A DNA stretch of 64,000 nucleotides from the NCBI GenBank assembly GCA_021030905.1, contig JAGFMI010000005.1:1178001-1242000 (forward strand), given 5' to 3'. The translations under genes and the position numbers were made by a program. The number at the start of each line of letters is the position of its first letter. Positions within the stretch are counted from its first letter, which is position 1. The notes under the pieces were generated by a model. It ran no database searches, was not told the origin of the DNA, and worked only from the letters and a program-made list of their open reading frames with translations. Shown here one piece after another: positions 46,905 through 58,689 of the stretch. Origin of the DNA: Pyrenula massariospora (lineage: Eukaryota > Ascomycota > Eurotiomycetes > Pyrenulales > Pyrenulaceae).

Positions 46905-48470
46905 CTACGAGACCCGTCTCCTCTGCCTGACCTTGACCTCTAGCGGCCTTGCCAGCTCCGCAAAGCCACAAACCTTGAGCTCGATCTCCTTTTGTTGCCG
47001 GTCCTCCTCTTCCTGCCCCACCAGTTCGAACTCAAACCGCCGGACGATTTCCACCATAGCCTTCCACAGCATGATAAGCGACTGATTTCGACCTATGCAT
47101 GCCCGGTGACCAACCCCGAAATGCATCAACAGCCTCTCATTCTCTTTCGTCGTCTTGTCGAACCAACGCTCTGGGATGAATTTATCGGCGTTGGCTCCCC
47201 ATATCGATTTGTTCCGATGCAGCGAGAGCACGCTCGCTGAGATTGCGTACCCCGGAGGAATCAGCGTACCCGCAATGACAGTCGGGTACCGTGGATTTGA
47301 TGCATCGCGCGGCGTGATCCTTGGGGCTGGGTGTTGGAATGTTGGGCTGAGGCGGAAGCATTCATTGAACACGGCGGAGAGGTACGGTAGTTGCGCTTCC
47401 AGGCCCGAGAATGGGATGATATTGTCAACAGTGCCAAATGCCTTGTCGATCTCAGACTGAACCGAAGCCATGACTCGAGGGTGGTGCAGAAGGTACCACC
47501 AGAATATCTCGAGGGTCGCGGCGGTGCTGTGGCTGCCGGCAGTGAGGAATGTGATGGCGTTTGAAGCGATGTCGTCGCGGTCGATGAATTCGGCTGTCGA
47601 GGGGTCGCGGGCGCGGACGAGGGACGTGAAGAGGTTGATGCGGGATGGCTCGGAGTCTTCTTCGGCGAGATCAGTGTCGTCGCTGCTGGTGGTGCGTCCA
47701 GCGCGACGGAACTCGAGGTCTGTCACGCGGGAAGCCTCTTGTCGCATCCATGCACGGGAGCGGAGGAGGTTTTGTAGGTAGGGCCATGGTATCATCTGGC
47801 CGTAGTTGTCGAGGAAGGATTTTGTCCACGGAACATATCCTGTGAGCTTGGCGAGCGCGATGTGATCGTTTAACGGTGGAAGGAGGACATGGTCATCTGC
47901 TTCTTGGGTCCCAAAGTGCACGCTCAGACTCAAGTCGCCATTAGCATCTTGCGAATAAAATCGCAACACGTTCTCAAGATGAAAGCTCTCCTCAGACTCT
48001 GCTCGCTGGTCAAGCTTATCAATTAGGTTCCGCACATGTCTGTCAAATATGTACTCCATCTTCACAAGACTCGCCTGCGAGAACGCATGCGCCATCTGCC
48101 GTCTGCGTAGCGAATGATGGTCTTCATCTCTTGTCCCAAAGATATTTGGTTTGATAGCAGTAAACCCATCGTAGAAATCACTCTTGACGTAGTGCCGGCC
48201 ACCTTTCTTGTACACCACGTCGATGACATCAGCCACGTTGGTGTTGATTTCAGAGGGTGAGACACGGATGAATGGGCCGTATTTCAGGTGGTACGTGTGC
48301 AGAACGGAGGGCAAGTCACCACGGATCTCATGATAGAAGCGCCAGAAGTTTGTGAGAGAGGCGAGGAAAGGTCCAGGGAAGTGGGACAAGGGGTGAAGGA
48401 GGCGATAGTAAAGGAGATAGGTCGCTAGTGCAAGGAAAGGGGTCAGCAAGCAGAGCGATGCTCTGAACAT
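46905..48470 (-). CDS. Cytochrome P450 monooxygenase (intronless)
   Basis: ER-anchored haem-thiolate monooxygenase of unknown substrate. Single exon; the ATG at 48470 gives 521 residues starting MFRASLCLLTPFLALATYLL, a membrane anchor, followed by the Pro hinge (HPLSHFPGPFLA). The oxygen-binding I-helix motif reads TAGSHSTAATLE, the ExxR motif lies in ECFRLSP, the PERF-like motif is PERWF, and the haem loop is FGVGHRACIG with the ligand Cys near residue 458. All expected core motifs are intact and length is normal. Upstream codons in frame lack an ATG, hence this start. The family looks like fungal benzoate hydroxylase/isotrichodermin-type CYPs but subfamily cannot be assigned. No biosynthetic backbone gene lies next to it. 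Confidence 0.93.
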   Translation of the reverse strand: MFRASLCLLTPFLALATYLLYYRLLHPLSHFPGPFLASLTNFWRFYHEIRGDLPSVLHTYHLKYGPFIRVSPSEINTNVADVIDVVYKKGGRHYVKSDFYDGFTAIKPNIFGTRDEDHHSLRRRQMAHAFSQASLVKMEYIFDRHVRNLIDKLDQRAESEESFHLENVLRFYSQDANGDLSLSVHFGTQEADDHVLLPPLNDHIALAKLTGYVPWTKSFLDNYGQMIPWPYLQNLLRSRAWMRQEASRVTDLEFRRAGRTTSSDDTDLAEEDSEPSRINLFTSLVRARDPSTAEFIDRDDIASNAITFLTAGSHSTAATLEIFWWYLLHHPRVMASVQSEIDKAFGTVDNIIPFSGLEAQLPYLSAVFNECFRLSPTFQHPAPRITPRDASNPRYPTVIAGTLIPPGYAISASVLSLHRNKSIWGANADKFIPERWFDKTTKENERLLMHFGVGHRACIGRNQSLIMLWKAMVEIVRRFEFELVGQEEEDRQQKEIELKVCGFAELARPLEVKVRQRRRVS

Positions 48471-49249
48471 CTCCTTCAAACAGCAATGAATTTGGCCAAT
48501 TGTTGCATGGCTGCAGTTGTCCAACTGCAGAGAAAACCTGATGATGAAGGAGATTGACAGTATAGGATATTGCGGATTAAAGAAAGGAAACAGGCAAAGA
48601 GATGTGCTTCAACCTTCCTTTTCTGAGTACAAGGTTGTGGTCCCCGTCATCCATGAGACACGGATCCGCGGAGGGTCTGCTACATAGCTTAGACAATAGT
48701 AGACAACTAGTCAAAAGGAACCAGACCCATGAGGGGCTAGGAAAAGAACGCTGCTAAGGAACAGAAGCCGACGCAGATAACGCGTTCCGAGTCAACCCCA
48801 GGGCGAGAAATCCTACGGCGTATGGCCGAGCGATGCCATCCTGGGTAATTAGTGCTGAAAACCTCGGTACCTCTAGATCAGGACGGCCGTTGAATCGGCG
48901 ATCATCTTATCAGAGGCATCTCTCGGCCTAAGTAGTGCATTCGATTAATATTAAGACAAAACGACCAAACCTATTTGGGCTAACCATGAACGATGTCTTT
49001 GTTCTCTGCTCCGGTAAGATTTGGTATGCACATATCAAACATCGTTGAATTCTAACGCTGGACTCAAGAGACAGGTACATTGTCAAGTAGTAAAAGCTTG
49101 AGAACTTGCTCAAGGGAAAGATGGAAAGAGCAGTAAGAAATACCAAACCTCTAGACGTGCACTCTGGAACCTAAGTCGTCAGACGCCTAACCATTAGTCC
49201 CGAGTCGGGTGTGGAAAGCGCAAAAGCATGGGCTCTACTACGCTACTCC
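48471..49249. other. Intergenic, 0.78 kb
   Basis: Between the P450 promoter side and the 3' end of the metalloprotease gene. A tRNA-like arm at about 49160-49215 was considered and rejected. Nothing else supported. Confidence 0.45.
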
Positions 49250-50905
49250 CTACGCCTTCCAAGGGACTCCGACCCAATCCGGTACCCAGCGTCGAGATGA
49301 TTTGTTATCTTTCGGCTTCAGACTACCATCCTTCTGCACGATGAATGGTGTCGGATCTTGAATGAGACGGACGCCTTCGGTAAGTGACCTGTCAGTAAAG
49401 AGCGATTACTCGATCGAAAGGGTAAGACAGAAGTCAAATTACCAAGAGCGAAATACGCAATATTATCTGAGAGCTGTCAGAGTGGCACGAAACAGAAATC
49501 ACTCGGTATGAAAAAGATTGACTTGCCTGCATTCTCATGCCCCCAATCTATGCTTGTGATATCCTTCCATTCTATATGGCCGTAGTCAGCAAGATAATGA
49601 AAATTGAATAAGCCTGAAACCAGTACCATATTGTTCTTTACGCTTTCGGTCCTCGTCGAATAAATTTGTTTCTCCACCTTTCCAAGTGTGCGTAAACTAT
49701 TGCAGTGGTTTTTAGCGACACGCATTTGTCCTCTTTTCCACTAAGAGAAGACGAGGAAGTGGGCTCACCTCATGTGCCATGACCAGATCTAATAGTCCCC
49801 AGGTATCTATTTGTGTTGCCGTTAACGGCAGCTTCCGCCACACCTTCGGAACTGTCAGATTCTTCTTTTACTAAGAAGAAAAGATGGGCAGGGAGGCGAG
49901 TTAAGTCTTGACTTTGAGCCTAGCCAATCCAAGAAAGGCACGTGCTAGGGCCTCTTGAGAGCTCGACTCAATGTCCCAGCACTTATATGACATACCTTAT
50001 CTTTGAGCCAAGCACTAAGTAGGTTGTCATTAGGTAACAGCTTTGACCTTGTGGGAGAGAAATTACTCACAGTACTTTTTCTTTCTTCGTTGTCTTTGAT
50101 TCATACGGAGACGGGTTCTTTTGATCTGTGTGAAGCATCTGGTTCAAATACCCTGAGATAAATCTTGGTTGGTCAAGTGTCCGGGATCAGAAGCTATGAC
50201 ACTATACATTTACAAAGCTGAATTTGAGACACTCTGGTCCCCTTTCCGCTCAGCGTATATGCCATGAGCCCTCCAAGTTTCGGCGGATCTACGGCGTCCC
50301 TACATTGCTCGTTCTTGTCGTCGAACTTTTCGAGTGGCTCGTCAATGTCATTATCCCACCAAAATTTGAACTCATTGTTCGCTCCTCTGGTTCTTTCTTC
50401 GACTCGCCGCATGTCACAGTAGATAATCTGGTGAAATAAATTGTTAGTGAATAGTCTGACAGCGATAGTACTTCATACTATCTCGTTCACGTCTTTTTTG
50501 TAATTGTCTGTATAAGAAGGTCGCTCCCTCACGATGGGGTCCAGTGTATTCTTATGTATCACGTCTTGATAGTGCATGTTAGTAACGAAGAGGATTATAT
50601 AGTTATATGTGACACAAACCTGTTACAGCCTGGCGATTTTCTTCTCGAAACAGATATCCAAAGAAGTTCTTAAAGTTATCATCTGCATTACCCCAGTCAC
50701 CTAGGACAGCGTCGGCCCGTGACATCATGGAGAAGCCGCTGTCGATTGCAATCCGGATCTTGTCATTGTCAGTGTCCTCTTCCGGGGGGTCCTTCCCCTT
50801 GTCCGCCCTTGGTCCGCAGGACACAGGATCTATGACCCACGATTGGGCGAGCTGGCAGCCTAGGAGGAGTACGCCTGCGTACTCTGTAAGGCCAGCTAGA
50901 AGCAT
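49250..50905 (-). CDS. Secreted zinc metalloprotease-like protein (HEFTH), ten exons
   Basis: Probable extracellular peptidase of the deuterolysin / lysine-specific metallo-endopeptidase-like group. Exons: 50905-50620, 50564-50479, 50427-50214, 50152-50071, 50014-49996, 49864-49769, 49696-49627, 49571-49527, 49466-49443 and 49374-49250; every phase closes, giving 348 residues. A signal peptide (MLLAGLTEYAGVLLLGCQLAQS) precedes WVIDPVSCG, then IRIAIDSGFSMMSRADAVL, IIYCDMRR and KGTRVSQIQLW, in the order I recall for fungal members. The zinc motif HEFTH (about residues 260-264) appears only when exons 6 and 7 are joined. The intron 49526-49467 uses a GC donor (GCAAGT). The acceptors before exons 6 and 10 (AAG) are the weakest. 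The third zinc ligand is not certain. Divergent from another secreted protein. Confidence 0.75.
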
Positions 50906-52103
50906 GATCACGTTAAGACCTTGCGTAGAGAAACAATCACAAGGGGTAAGAAAATTTAAAAGCCTCGTACCACCACTTGTTAAAATGTTTGTGAAGACGG
51001 GAAGGTTCTCGCTTTGGACGTGTCAATGCTCAGCTCCAGGTATTAATATTCTTGGGCTCGAAACATTCGACAGACGACAACGACAGACTCAATAGACCTC
51101 CATGGAATTCCAGAACTCAGCCATGATGAGACTTTACTTGGTAATGTTGGCACCAGAACCGTCTTGGAGGGATGCGAGGCTTTCTCCTGTACGCGTCCAA
51201 AATTTGGTCACGATAACAGCGCGCAGCAAGCGGCTCCATGCGGCAGGTGGGAGCAGATATCGCTGCAAACATACAGTGGAACGGAGGATCTTCGACCCCG
51301 CAAAGGTCGATGTGTTTCATGTTCAATTCAAGTCGAAATGTAAAGATGAGAAACCTGGAGAGGGAGTTGGTGGGACAGGGCTGAGTGGTTTGATGCTGAA
51401 ACGGTGCCATCCGGTTGGCCTCCTCCAGCTCCTTCAGACAGCCTCGGCGCGTTCCTCGGCCTTGGACGCCGGAGGAGAAAAGGGGAGCGTTGGCGCTAGA
51501 GAAGCTTCCAGTTAGCCCAAGCGCCAGGAAGCTTCCAGAGAGTCTACTAAAGTATGTATGCACCCACGAGCTTCCAAGTTGCATAGAGGCTCTGCGCGCC
51601 ACGGGGCTGACTGCCCTTTTTACGCTCCAGCCAACAGCTCACCTGCATTTGCCTATTCATCTTCAGCTCGGCGACTTCGTCTCCTATCCCAACACCCACC
51701 ACTCGCGTCTAAAGACCACGCAGGATGACATGAGGCAGAGTCTTGCAGCCTTGCTTGCGAGCAACAACGTTAATGTACCCTACGGAAGCCCAGTTTCCCC
51801 ACATCTTTACAGTCATGTCTACCAGGCCCTCCTTTTCAACAAAAACAACCAACGCGTTTGAGATTGGACGAAAGACAATCTTGCCAGCGGCATAACAGAA
51901 TTTTGCCTTGTAACGAGACGTTGGTATGTATAACAGATTCGCAAGACTGTGCATCAGATTTTGGGCTCGAACTTCGCGAAAAGTCTGCACTTTGGCAAGT
52001 TATGGCAAAGAAGATAGTATAAAACCCCTATTTCTGCTGATCTACGAGCGTACCGTCTACTGGAGTATTCTTACTGTTTCGTGGCACGTTCCTTTTGCTC
52101 GTC
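50906..52103. promoter_or_regulatory. Divergent intergenic region between two secreted-protein genes
   Basis: 1.2 kb between outward-facing start codons. Overlapping frames on both strands (51102-51861 plus, 51117-51602 minus) show no domain and mirror each other, as expected of non-coding GC-rich sequence. No specific sites assigned. Confidence 0.4.
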
Positions 52104-53814
52104 ATGCCTTACCTGCAATCAAGTCGGGGCTTTGCCCTTTCATTTCTCTATTTCATAACGTTCCTGTCCACGACAATCGTGAATGCCCAAGACCAGCCGA
52201 TATCATGGCTGGACGTAAATCCCACCATCTAGTATGACGACGAGGACTGTGTGGGATGATTGAGACTAAGTGGTGAATGTAGTATCCCGCCCTCTTCAGC
52301 AGATGCACCATATAGCACATCATCGGAGGCAGTCACAAGTACAGTCGAAAGTCGGCCGGTCATTACTACAATCGAAGTTCCGTATTCAATATCCACTGCC
52401 GCTGTTGATGCCGGCGACGTCAAAAAGGGAGACATCATTGTTGAGCTTTCGAAGAGCTTCAAGGACCACCTACTCGATCTGGCCAAAACACATTGTGGTG
52501 CCCCAGCTAAGCGAGATGCTCTGGAACCAAGAGCAGCCCCCGCTTGCGCCAATATGGGCGAGTATATGACAGGTGCGGTAGGTGACGGCGCTCCTGGCGG
52601 GATTGACATCATTTCCTTCAATAGGCCCATAATCACTGCAAACGATATAGAGAGGGGGGTTAGAAAATTCTTCGCCGCCGGGAAAGCCCTTTACAGATCT
52701 CGCCTATTTATCGGCGGCCTCGCCATCATCGCCTTAGGCCTTTATCTTGACAACACGTCCAAGAACATGGATACCCCTATCCATATACCCAACCAGGACT
52801 TGGGGGAGCCCACAGGTAACACCGTCAAGGATGGGACATCGTCGTCTTCAGAAGGTACTTCCTGCAAAGCAACCAAGACAGGCAAAGAAGCCCCTATGTG
52901 CGATGACAAGTCCGGATGTGATGGCATGGCCAAGAAAACATGTGAAGCAGATGTAATTCTAAATCAGTCTTCTCCGAGCCTATGCTAACGTAAAGCAGAA
53001 CGACGACAAAAATTGTCCTTGTTCTACTCTGCTCAAAGCAAACCTTCACCCTGCAGACGAAGCTCTCATCACCGCCCAGCAAGCTATCCTCGGCGCAGTA
53101 GCCTGGTCTCCTGCTCCAACACCAACAGACTCTGCCCCCCACTGTGTCTACGGCGCTGATCCTCACGGCGGTATGAGCGTCTCACCAAACGAATGGTGCG
53201 CCTGCGAGACAACCAAGACCTACCCAGTCGCTACCGGCACCAACCCCTGCCCCGACGACGTCACAAAAGGATCCACCCTCTCCTTCGCGTCGATCACATC
53301 ATCATCGACCACCTCTTCCCCCCAGGAAACCACAACCTGCATCAACAAAGTCAATGCCAACCCTCCGTGGCAGATCGCCAAGGCCGACATCCTCGCCGCC
53401 TCGACCGCCTATTGCGACAAGATCAACGACGAGCAAGACAAAGGCGCCAAGGTCGCCAACAACTGGCCCGGCACCTGCTCCTGGGTCTTTGACAACGACG
53501 TCAAGAAGATGGTTGCTAGTTTCTCCGGCTTCAATGCTTGTGATGGTACCGTCCCTATCGTAAACCCGGACCAGTGCAAGGATGCGCTTCAACACGCGAT
53601 AAATGACTGTCCGCCCGATGATGACCAAAAGACTGGAGGTAGGTACAAGGAGAATTGTATGCTGTGGAGCTGGGCGCCGATGCCGTATGAGAACGCAGGC
53701 TATCCGTGTGTTGGGACGTATAATGGGCCGGATAAACCGCCCACAACAAAGAGAGCGGTGGTGTCTGCGGGTAAGAGGGCGGCACCATCAGCAAGTAGGG
53801 GATGGTTGTGGTAA
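52104..53814 (+). CDS. Secreted cysteine-containing protein, unknown function
   Basis: No family recognised. Exons 52104-52231, 52283-52952 and 52999-53814 (introns 51 and 46 nt, GTATGA...TAG and GTAATT...GCAG) close in phase to 537 residues. The first exon supplies a signal peptide (MPYLQSSRGFALSFLYFITF, then LSTTIVNA) that no single long frame contains. A Ser/Thr stretch leads to a domain with few Cys, a KRD dibasic site (about residue 120) and one hydrophobic segment near residues 184-198 (LFIGGLAIIALGLYL). The last half is Cys-rich (CPCSTLL, EWCACETT, TCSWVFD, NPDQCKDAL, YPCVGTY) and probably folds as a disulfide-linked extracellular module. The C-terminus is basic (KRAAPSASR). Possible effector, enzyme accessory or proprotein; undecided. 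Confidence 0.72.
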
Positions 53815-54745
53815 ATTCAGTGGAAGATTCTACGCACATGGCACCGCCTCATGCACGGCATCGCTTATTTTGCTGTGTTGGAATCGACTTAGACACGCTC
53901 GGCTATCCTCTGGGTCCTTCGTAGAGCCGGCCACTTCGAGCTTCTGCCTTGCTTTAAGCGCTCTCAACAGTATTTTGATATTAAATGTAAACTCGTATTG
54001 TGATCCAAATAGAAGTGAACGACGTCTACCGTTTGGTGAAGACGCTTGCCTTACGTAACAAACTAATCAGAGGCAATGCTAGGCTGTGTGAAGACGACGA
54101 CGATGATGATGAGAAAGATGAACATGGCCGAACATGGCCGAACATGGCCGACCAAGGCCTTCTGATATGGAAATAAGCATAGCATTACACCATTTGTGGA
54201 GAAAAGATAAAGTTCTTGTCGTACAATGCCAATCACACTCGAAGAAGTTAGAGCAACTGAAAAACTCTACAGAGCATTGGACGTCAATCACAACCTAAAA
54301 TCGATCATGTAAAGCAAACGTACTTGATGCGCTTATAACGTGCGCAATTGCCGATTTCCCATGTCACGGCGCCGCGGTCCTGGTTGACCTTGCGAATAGT
54401 GCCCTTTTCATTGGAAAATCACCCGCGGAAAGGTTGCCTCTTAAGGACCTCGATGCTACCTAAGGAGATATCTCCCGCGAGCGGGCACGGATTATCTATC
54501 TTCCAGCTTGTTCGACGGCCGAGATCAAGGCCATGATGCTATTCTCTGATTTGGAGATACAGAAGAGAATCGCAAGCACATCTCTGGATGGGGGCCATTA
54601 ATTCATTCAGCATCTTAACTATGTGAGCCAAGAGACAAGCTGTTGGACATGGTTCTGTCATTGTGAACTAAATGGTGGTCAAAGCTGTAGGGTACCGAGA
54701 GTTCCTTCTGGGTGATCTTCTACGTAACACCACATTCCTTCACAC
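53815..54745. other. Convergent intergenic region, 0.93 kb
   Basis: Between the secreted protein (+) and CYP505 (-) stops. Contains a three-unit 10-mer tandem repeat (listed) and a GAC/GAT-rich run before it. No gene recognised. Confidence 0.5.
54121..54150 (+). repeat. Tandem repeat (AACATGGCCG)x3
   Basis: Three exact 10-bp units back to back at 54121, 54131 and 54141, followed by a partial unit (ACC). Preceded by a short run of GAC/GAT triplets. A simple minisatellite in a 3' intergenic region. Confidence 0.9.
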
Positions 54746-57700
54746 TCAATTGAACACATCGCTAACGAAGCGCTCGTTTCGGATACTCCTAAACCACATT
54801 TGAGCCACTTCTACGGAGGCTTCTCGTTCTTCGGCATAAGCACGGACCACGACTCTGCTAACGCCATCCACCACCCTCGCGTCACCACAAACAAATATCT
54901 TACCTGGTCCCTTTACCAAAGGAATCACACGCGCTCGGTCCTTCCAAAGCCGGTCCTGAACATACTTGCAGCCATCGCTCCGGTCCGGCGCCGTGCTAAA
55001 TGCATATCTCACCTCCACGGTACCTCTATCAGCCCAGCTCTGCAACTCCGCAGCATGGAGGGTGTCCCGCTCTGGATGCCGGCAGCCGATGAAGATCATT
55101 GCTTTAGCCATGGCGATACCCTCTTCGATCCGCTGCGCCCGCTCCTGGATAAATCCTATGAAGGGTGCAAGACCCGCACCCGCGCAAACCATGATGATGG
55201 GAACATTCGGATCCTCTGGTGGGTGGAACGCGTAGTGGGCAGGTCGGACTGAAACCCACAGGCGATCGTTCGGTCGTAGGCTGGCGAGGTAATTGGATGC
55301 GACACCGAGAAAGCCCTTTCGAACGCCATCTGGATGCGTATTCGTGTGGCTCAATACGCTGTAGGTCAGGGTGCACGTATCGGCATCTACTAGCGGAGAA
55401 GAAGAGATGGAGTACTGTCGGGCGCATAGTGGCGGAAGCATTGCCAGGTATTGCGAGAATGACAAGGTCGCGGTAGGGAATTTCTGAAGGAGATCGAATA
55501 CGCTCATTTTCTGTTCTGTGGCCGTCCTAGTCGAGAGTCTTTCAAGGGCTTCCCTTTGAGACTTTTCGCTTATGGATTGCAAAATTGTGCGAATGTTCTA
55601 GGCAGAATATCAGTGTCAAGTACGAATTCATCATGACCTTAGGGTCACAGATGATGATTTTTACCTTTTCTGTCGCCACCTGATGTAACTCGACATACTC
55701 CCGTAAGAAAGTATAAACACTCTTCTCGGATTCGTTTCTGACTAAAAGCTTTGAATCAATCGCTAGCCCGAATCTCGTCATTACCTCCTTCACGGTGGTA
55801 TCATGGTTGACTGGTAAGATTGCGAGGTAGTCTCCAACGGCATAGGTCATCCCCTGGGGTAATTGGACTTTGGTGTGACGTTTCAGTGGCTCGCTGGGCG
55901 CGGTGAGAGCTATTGTCTCTTGCACAATTGCTTGACCACCGTTTTGAAGCAACTCAGTGGTTCGGCTCCCTTGGACTACCTCGAAGTTTGCAGGTCCACC
56001 TCGGGTATTCCTTAGTTCTACATGACACTGCTTGGCAAGCGCTGGCCAAAGTGACTTATCAGCCCATTGGTCAAACTCATTGAGAATGTTGTTCTTCGCG
56101 GCATCTGATGCTCCCCTTTTCACAAGAGGGATGCTGCCACATCTAGTAAAAGTGTCGTCGACAATAGTGGGAATTCTTTGGAAGGTATCGACCCAATCTC
56201 GATTTCCACATCCGAAGACCGCATGATAGCACCCGGCAAATGGTGATTTTGTGAGCTGTTCTAACCACTTGACGAACTTGACGGCATTGTCCGGTGCACA
56301 GCCTTCATAGCTAGCGGTAATGATCACGACGTGTGTCTGTTGGTGGATCCGATGCATTGCTTCATCCATGGACATGATTGTCGAGCGAAAGCCGTGCAAG
56401 TACGCTTCTCCTGCCAATAAATGAGCTAAAGTCTGGCAGGTGCCTGTGTTAGATCCAAAGCAAATAAGCAAGTCTTTAAGGTCTCCTTTCAAAGGAGTGT
56501 CTAACCCCCCGAATTCGTGGTTAGTGCGTATAGTGCACCGAGGGTCAGGCGCCTGGCCACCCAGAAGTCTTCGTTGAATTGTGGCAGGAGTTAGTCCTTC
56601 GCGTAACTTGGCGCGGATGAAGAAGTCTTTCGGTTTCACGGTGAGAGTCTTGCGGACAGCCAATTGATAATCCGGATCATAAAGCTTAAAATCGAAATTT
56701 TGCAAAAGCAGAGCAACAACAATTGTAGCTTCTTGTAGGGCAAATGCTCGACCAATGCAACCTCGTGCGCCATTTCCAAATGGCTAAGAAAATCAGCACG
56801 TCTGTTTCTTGATTTGCAGGTCCTGAAGTACCTTCCAAGAGTTTTTGGGCAGTTTACTGAAGTTTTCATCCAGCATTCGCTCGGGTCGAAACTCCTCCGC
56901 ATCATCGCCAAAGACTGTAGGATCTCTGTGAATGAGGGGAAGCATAGCGTGCAGTGTCTCGCCTTGACGGATAGCGTACTTTCCCTGACCGATGAATAGA
57001 GGGTAGTCTCCTGGATTCGATGATTTCGGCTGGACAGTAAAGCCCGGCGCGGTAGGGTGAAGTCGCAATGTTTCTCGAATTACCGCTGATACATATGGCA
57101 ATCTGGATATTATACTTGGTGTCAAAACACCCTTTCCCAGTACGGACAAGACTTCCTCGCGAGTCTTTCTCATCGCATCAGGGTTTTTAACTAACAGGTA
57201 TAGAAGGAATGAAAGCAACCCAGAAGTGGTTTCGTGACCTACGCGCCCTTAGTAAAGCCAGTTGAGTTAGACTCGATTTCGCATTTACCGGCGATCAGGA
57301 ACGTTATCATGTTGTTGATAATGCTGGACTCCACTAGCGCCTTGCCACTTACTGGGTCTGTTTCATGGATCATAGCGTCAACAAGATCATTATTACGGGT
57401 TTGGGCAACACGTCTTCTTTCGATCACTTGGTTAGCCACGTCTCTCATCAATTCAATATCCTCGAAGTACTTCTTCGTGCGTTTCCTGTAGACGTAATCA
57501 GTGAAGAGCGATGGCCGGAAGCTTCGTGAGCCAGATTCTCTGAGAAACGAATTCATCGCCACAACAAATGAATGAGGCGTTTCAGAATAGAAAGAATTAA
57601 ACCGAGTGTCCATGGTACACCTAGATTTATCAGATCAGACTTTCGGAATCGATATCGAATCAAAGAACAACCGTACTCACAGAGCGAGGGTATCTAAGGT

Positions 57701-58245
57701 CAATCGAGTGAAGTCCTCAGTCACAGCGATTCTAGCGTCCTGACCAAGTCTTGCCCACTTCAACACTAGCTGACAAGCTACCTCGTGCATGTCTATACTC
57801 TTGTCAGAATAGTTGACGTGCTATCCCAAGCAGAAAATTGCCGGTACCTTCGAACATTCTTCCGATAGACAGAGGACCAAGCACAGGCATAAGAATGCGG
57901 TGAGCGAGCCCCCAATTTTCTTCACCGTGAAGCGCCGTGAACAAACCGTCGCCGGTCAGGTTACGTACTTCATACAGGCCCCCATTTATTGGATTCTTGG
58001 CAAAGCGCCTCTCATCACATAGCTCATTAAGAAGCTCTGCTGAGCAGACATGAATTTTGCAAGGTTTGCCTATGCCATGGCTGACTCTAAAGATTGGGCC
58101 TAGGATAGTCAGTTGGATTACTAGCCCTCCCATCTAGACACAAACCATATTGGGCAGCCACGCGGGCTGTAAAGTCCCCTTCAGACAGCTCTAGTAGGTT
58201 GCCAATAATTGGCCAGCCAGGTGGCTGCGGAATTTCGGTCGTCAT
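54746..58245 (-). CDS. CYP505 self-sufficient P450:NADPH-P450 reductase (P450foxy/BM3-like)
   Basis: One-polypeptide fatty-acid subterminal hydroxylase: haem domain fused to FMN/FAD/NADPH reductase. Exons: 58245-58146, 58099-57848, 57792-57681, 57620-57289, 57238-56832, 56783-55665 and 55597-54746; introns 46-67 nt, all in phase; 1057 residues, normal for CYP505. The N-terminus ([17 protein letters not shown]) has no membrane anchor, as expected of this soluble family. I-helix TFLIAGHETTSG near 265 forms across an intron. The haem loop [14 protein letters not shown] starts near 402. The FMN-binding [12 protein letters not shown] is near 510 and [12 protein letters not shown] follows. The FAD motif RQYSISSSP is near 830, NADPH-binding [17 protein letters not shown] near 910, and the C-terminus [14 protein letters not shown] is typical. 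It lies head-to-tail with a Zn2Cys6 regulator and an MFS gene. Confidence 0.95.
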
Positions 58246-58689
58246 GTCGTATGGCCTTTGAACATGAACGTTCTGACGGGTTGACGAGTTGCTAAACGAG
58301 TGAGTGGCTGGACACCTCAGTACATGTTACGAGGAAAGACTGCAATTCTTGAATGATGTAAAGAACAGGAGGCGTAGCAGGGTTCCTCGACTGGTATAGA
58401 ACCCTGTGACGTCCAAGCGTCGTTAGCCGCACTATCGCCGATGTAGGTTTGATCAATATCGGGGATAATATCGCCGAGCAGTATAACGCCGAGCACATTC
58501 CCTGTGATATAGCATGTCCTTTTGGTGGCAGGAAACTCAAATGCTCAGCCACCAAATGCAACACAGAGGCACGTAACGTGTTAGTAGGAGGAAGATATCG
58601 GTGTCAGGAATTGTCCAGTGACAAGGATAAGATTTTCGCCTGTGCCAGGCTACCACCTTGCTACATTGCAGAGTGAGTAAGCGCATTGA
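58246..58689. promoter_or_regulatory. CYP505 upstream region
   Basis: 444 bp between the stop of the Zn2Cys6 gene and the CYP505 start codon, same strand. It holds the CYP505 promoter. No specific site was identified. Confidence 0.4.

Noticed and set aside
49160-49215. tRNA-like stretch on the minus strand (CTAATGGTTAGG and GCGTCTGAC resembling D and anticodon arms).
   Set aside because: The A-box to B-box-like distance is about 15 nt too short, the T-arm match is poor and no acceptor stem closes; at best a relic.
51117-51861. Long overlapping frames on both strands (about 140-160 codons).
   Set aside because: They mirror each other in a GC-rich divergent promoter region, with no signal peptide, domain or splice support.
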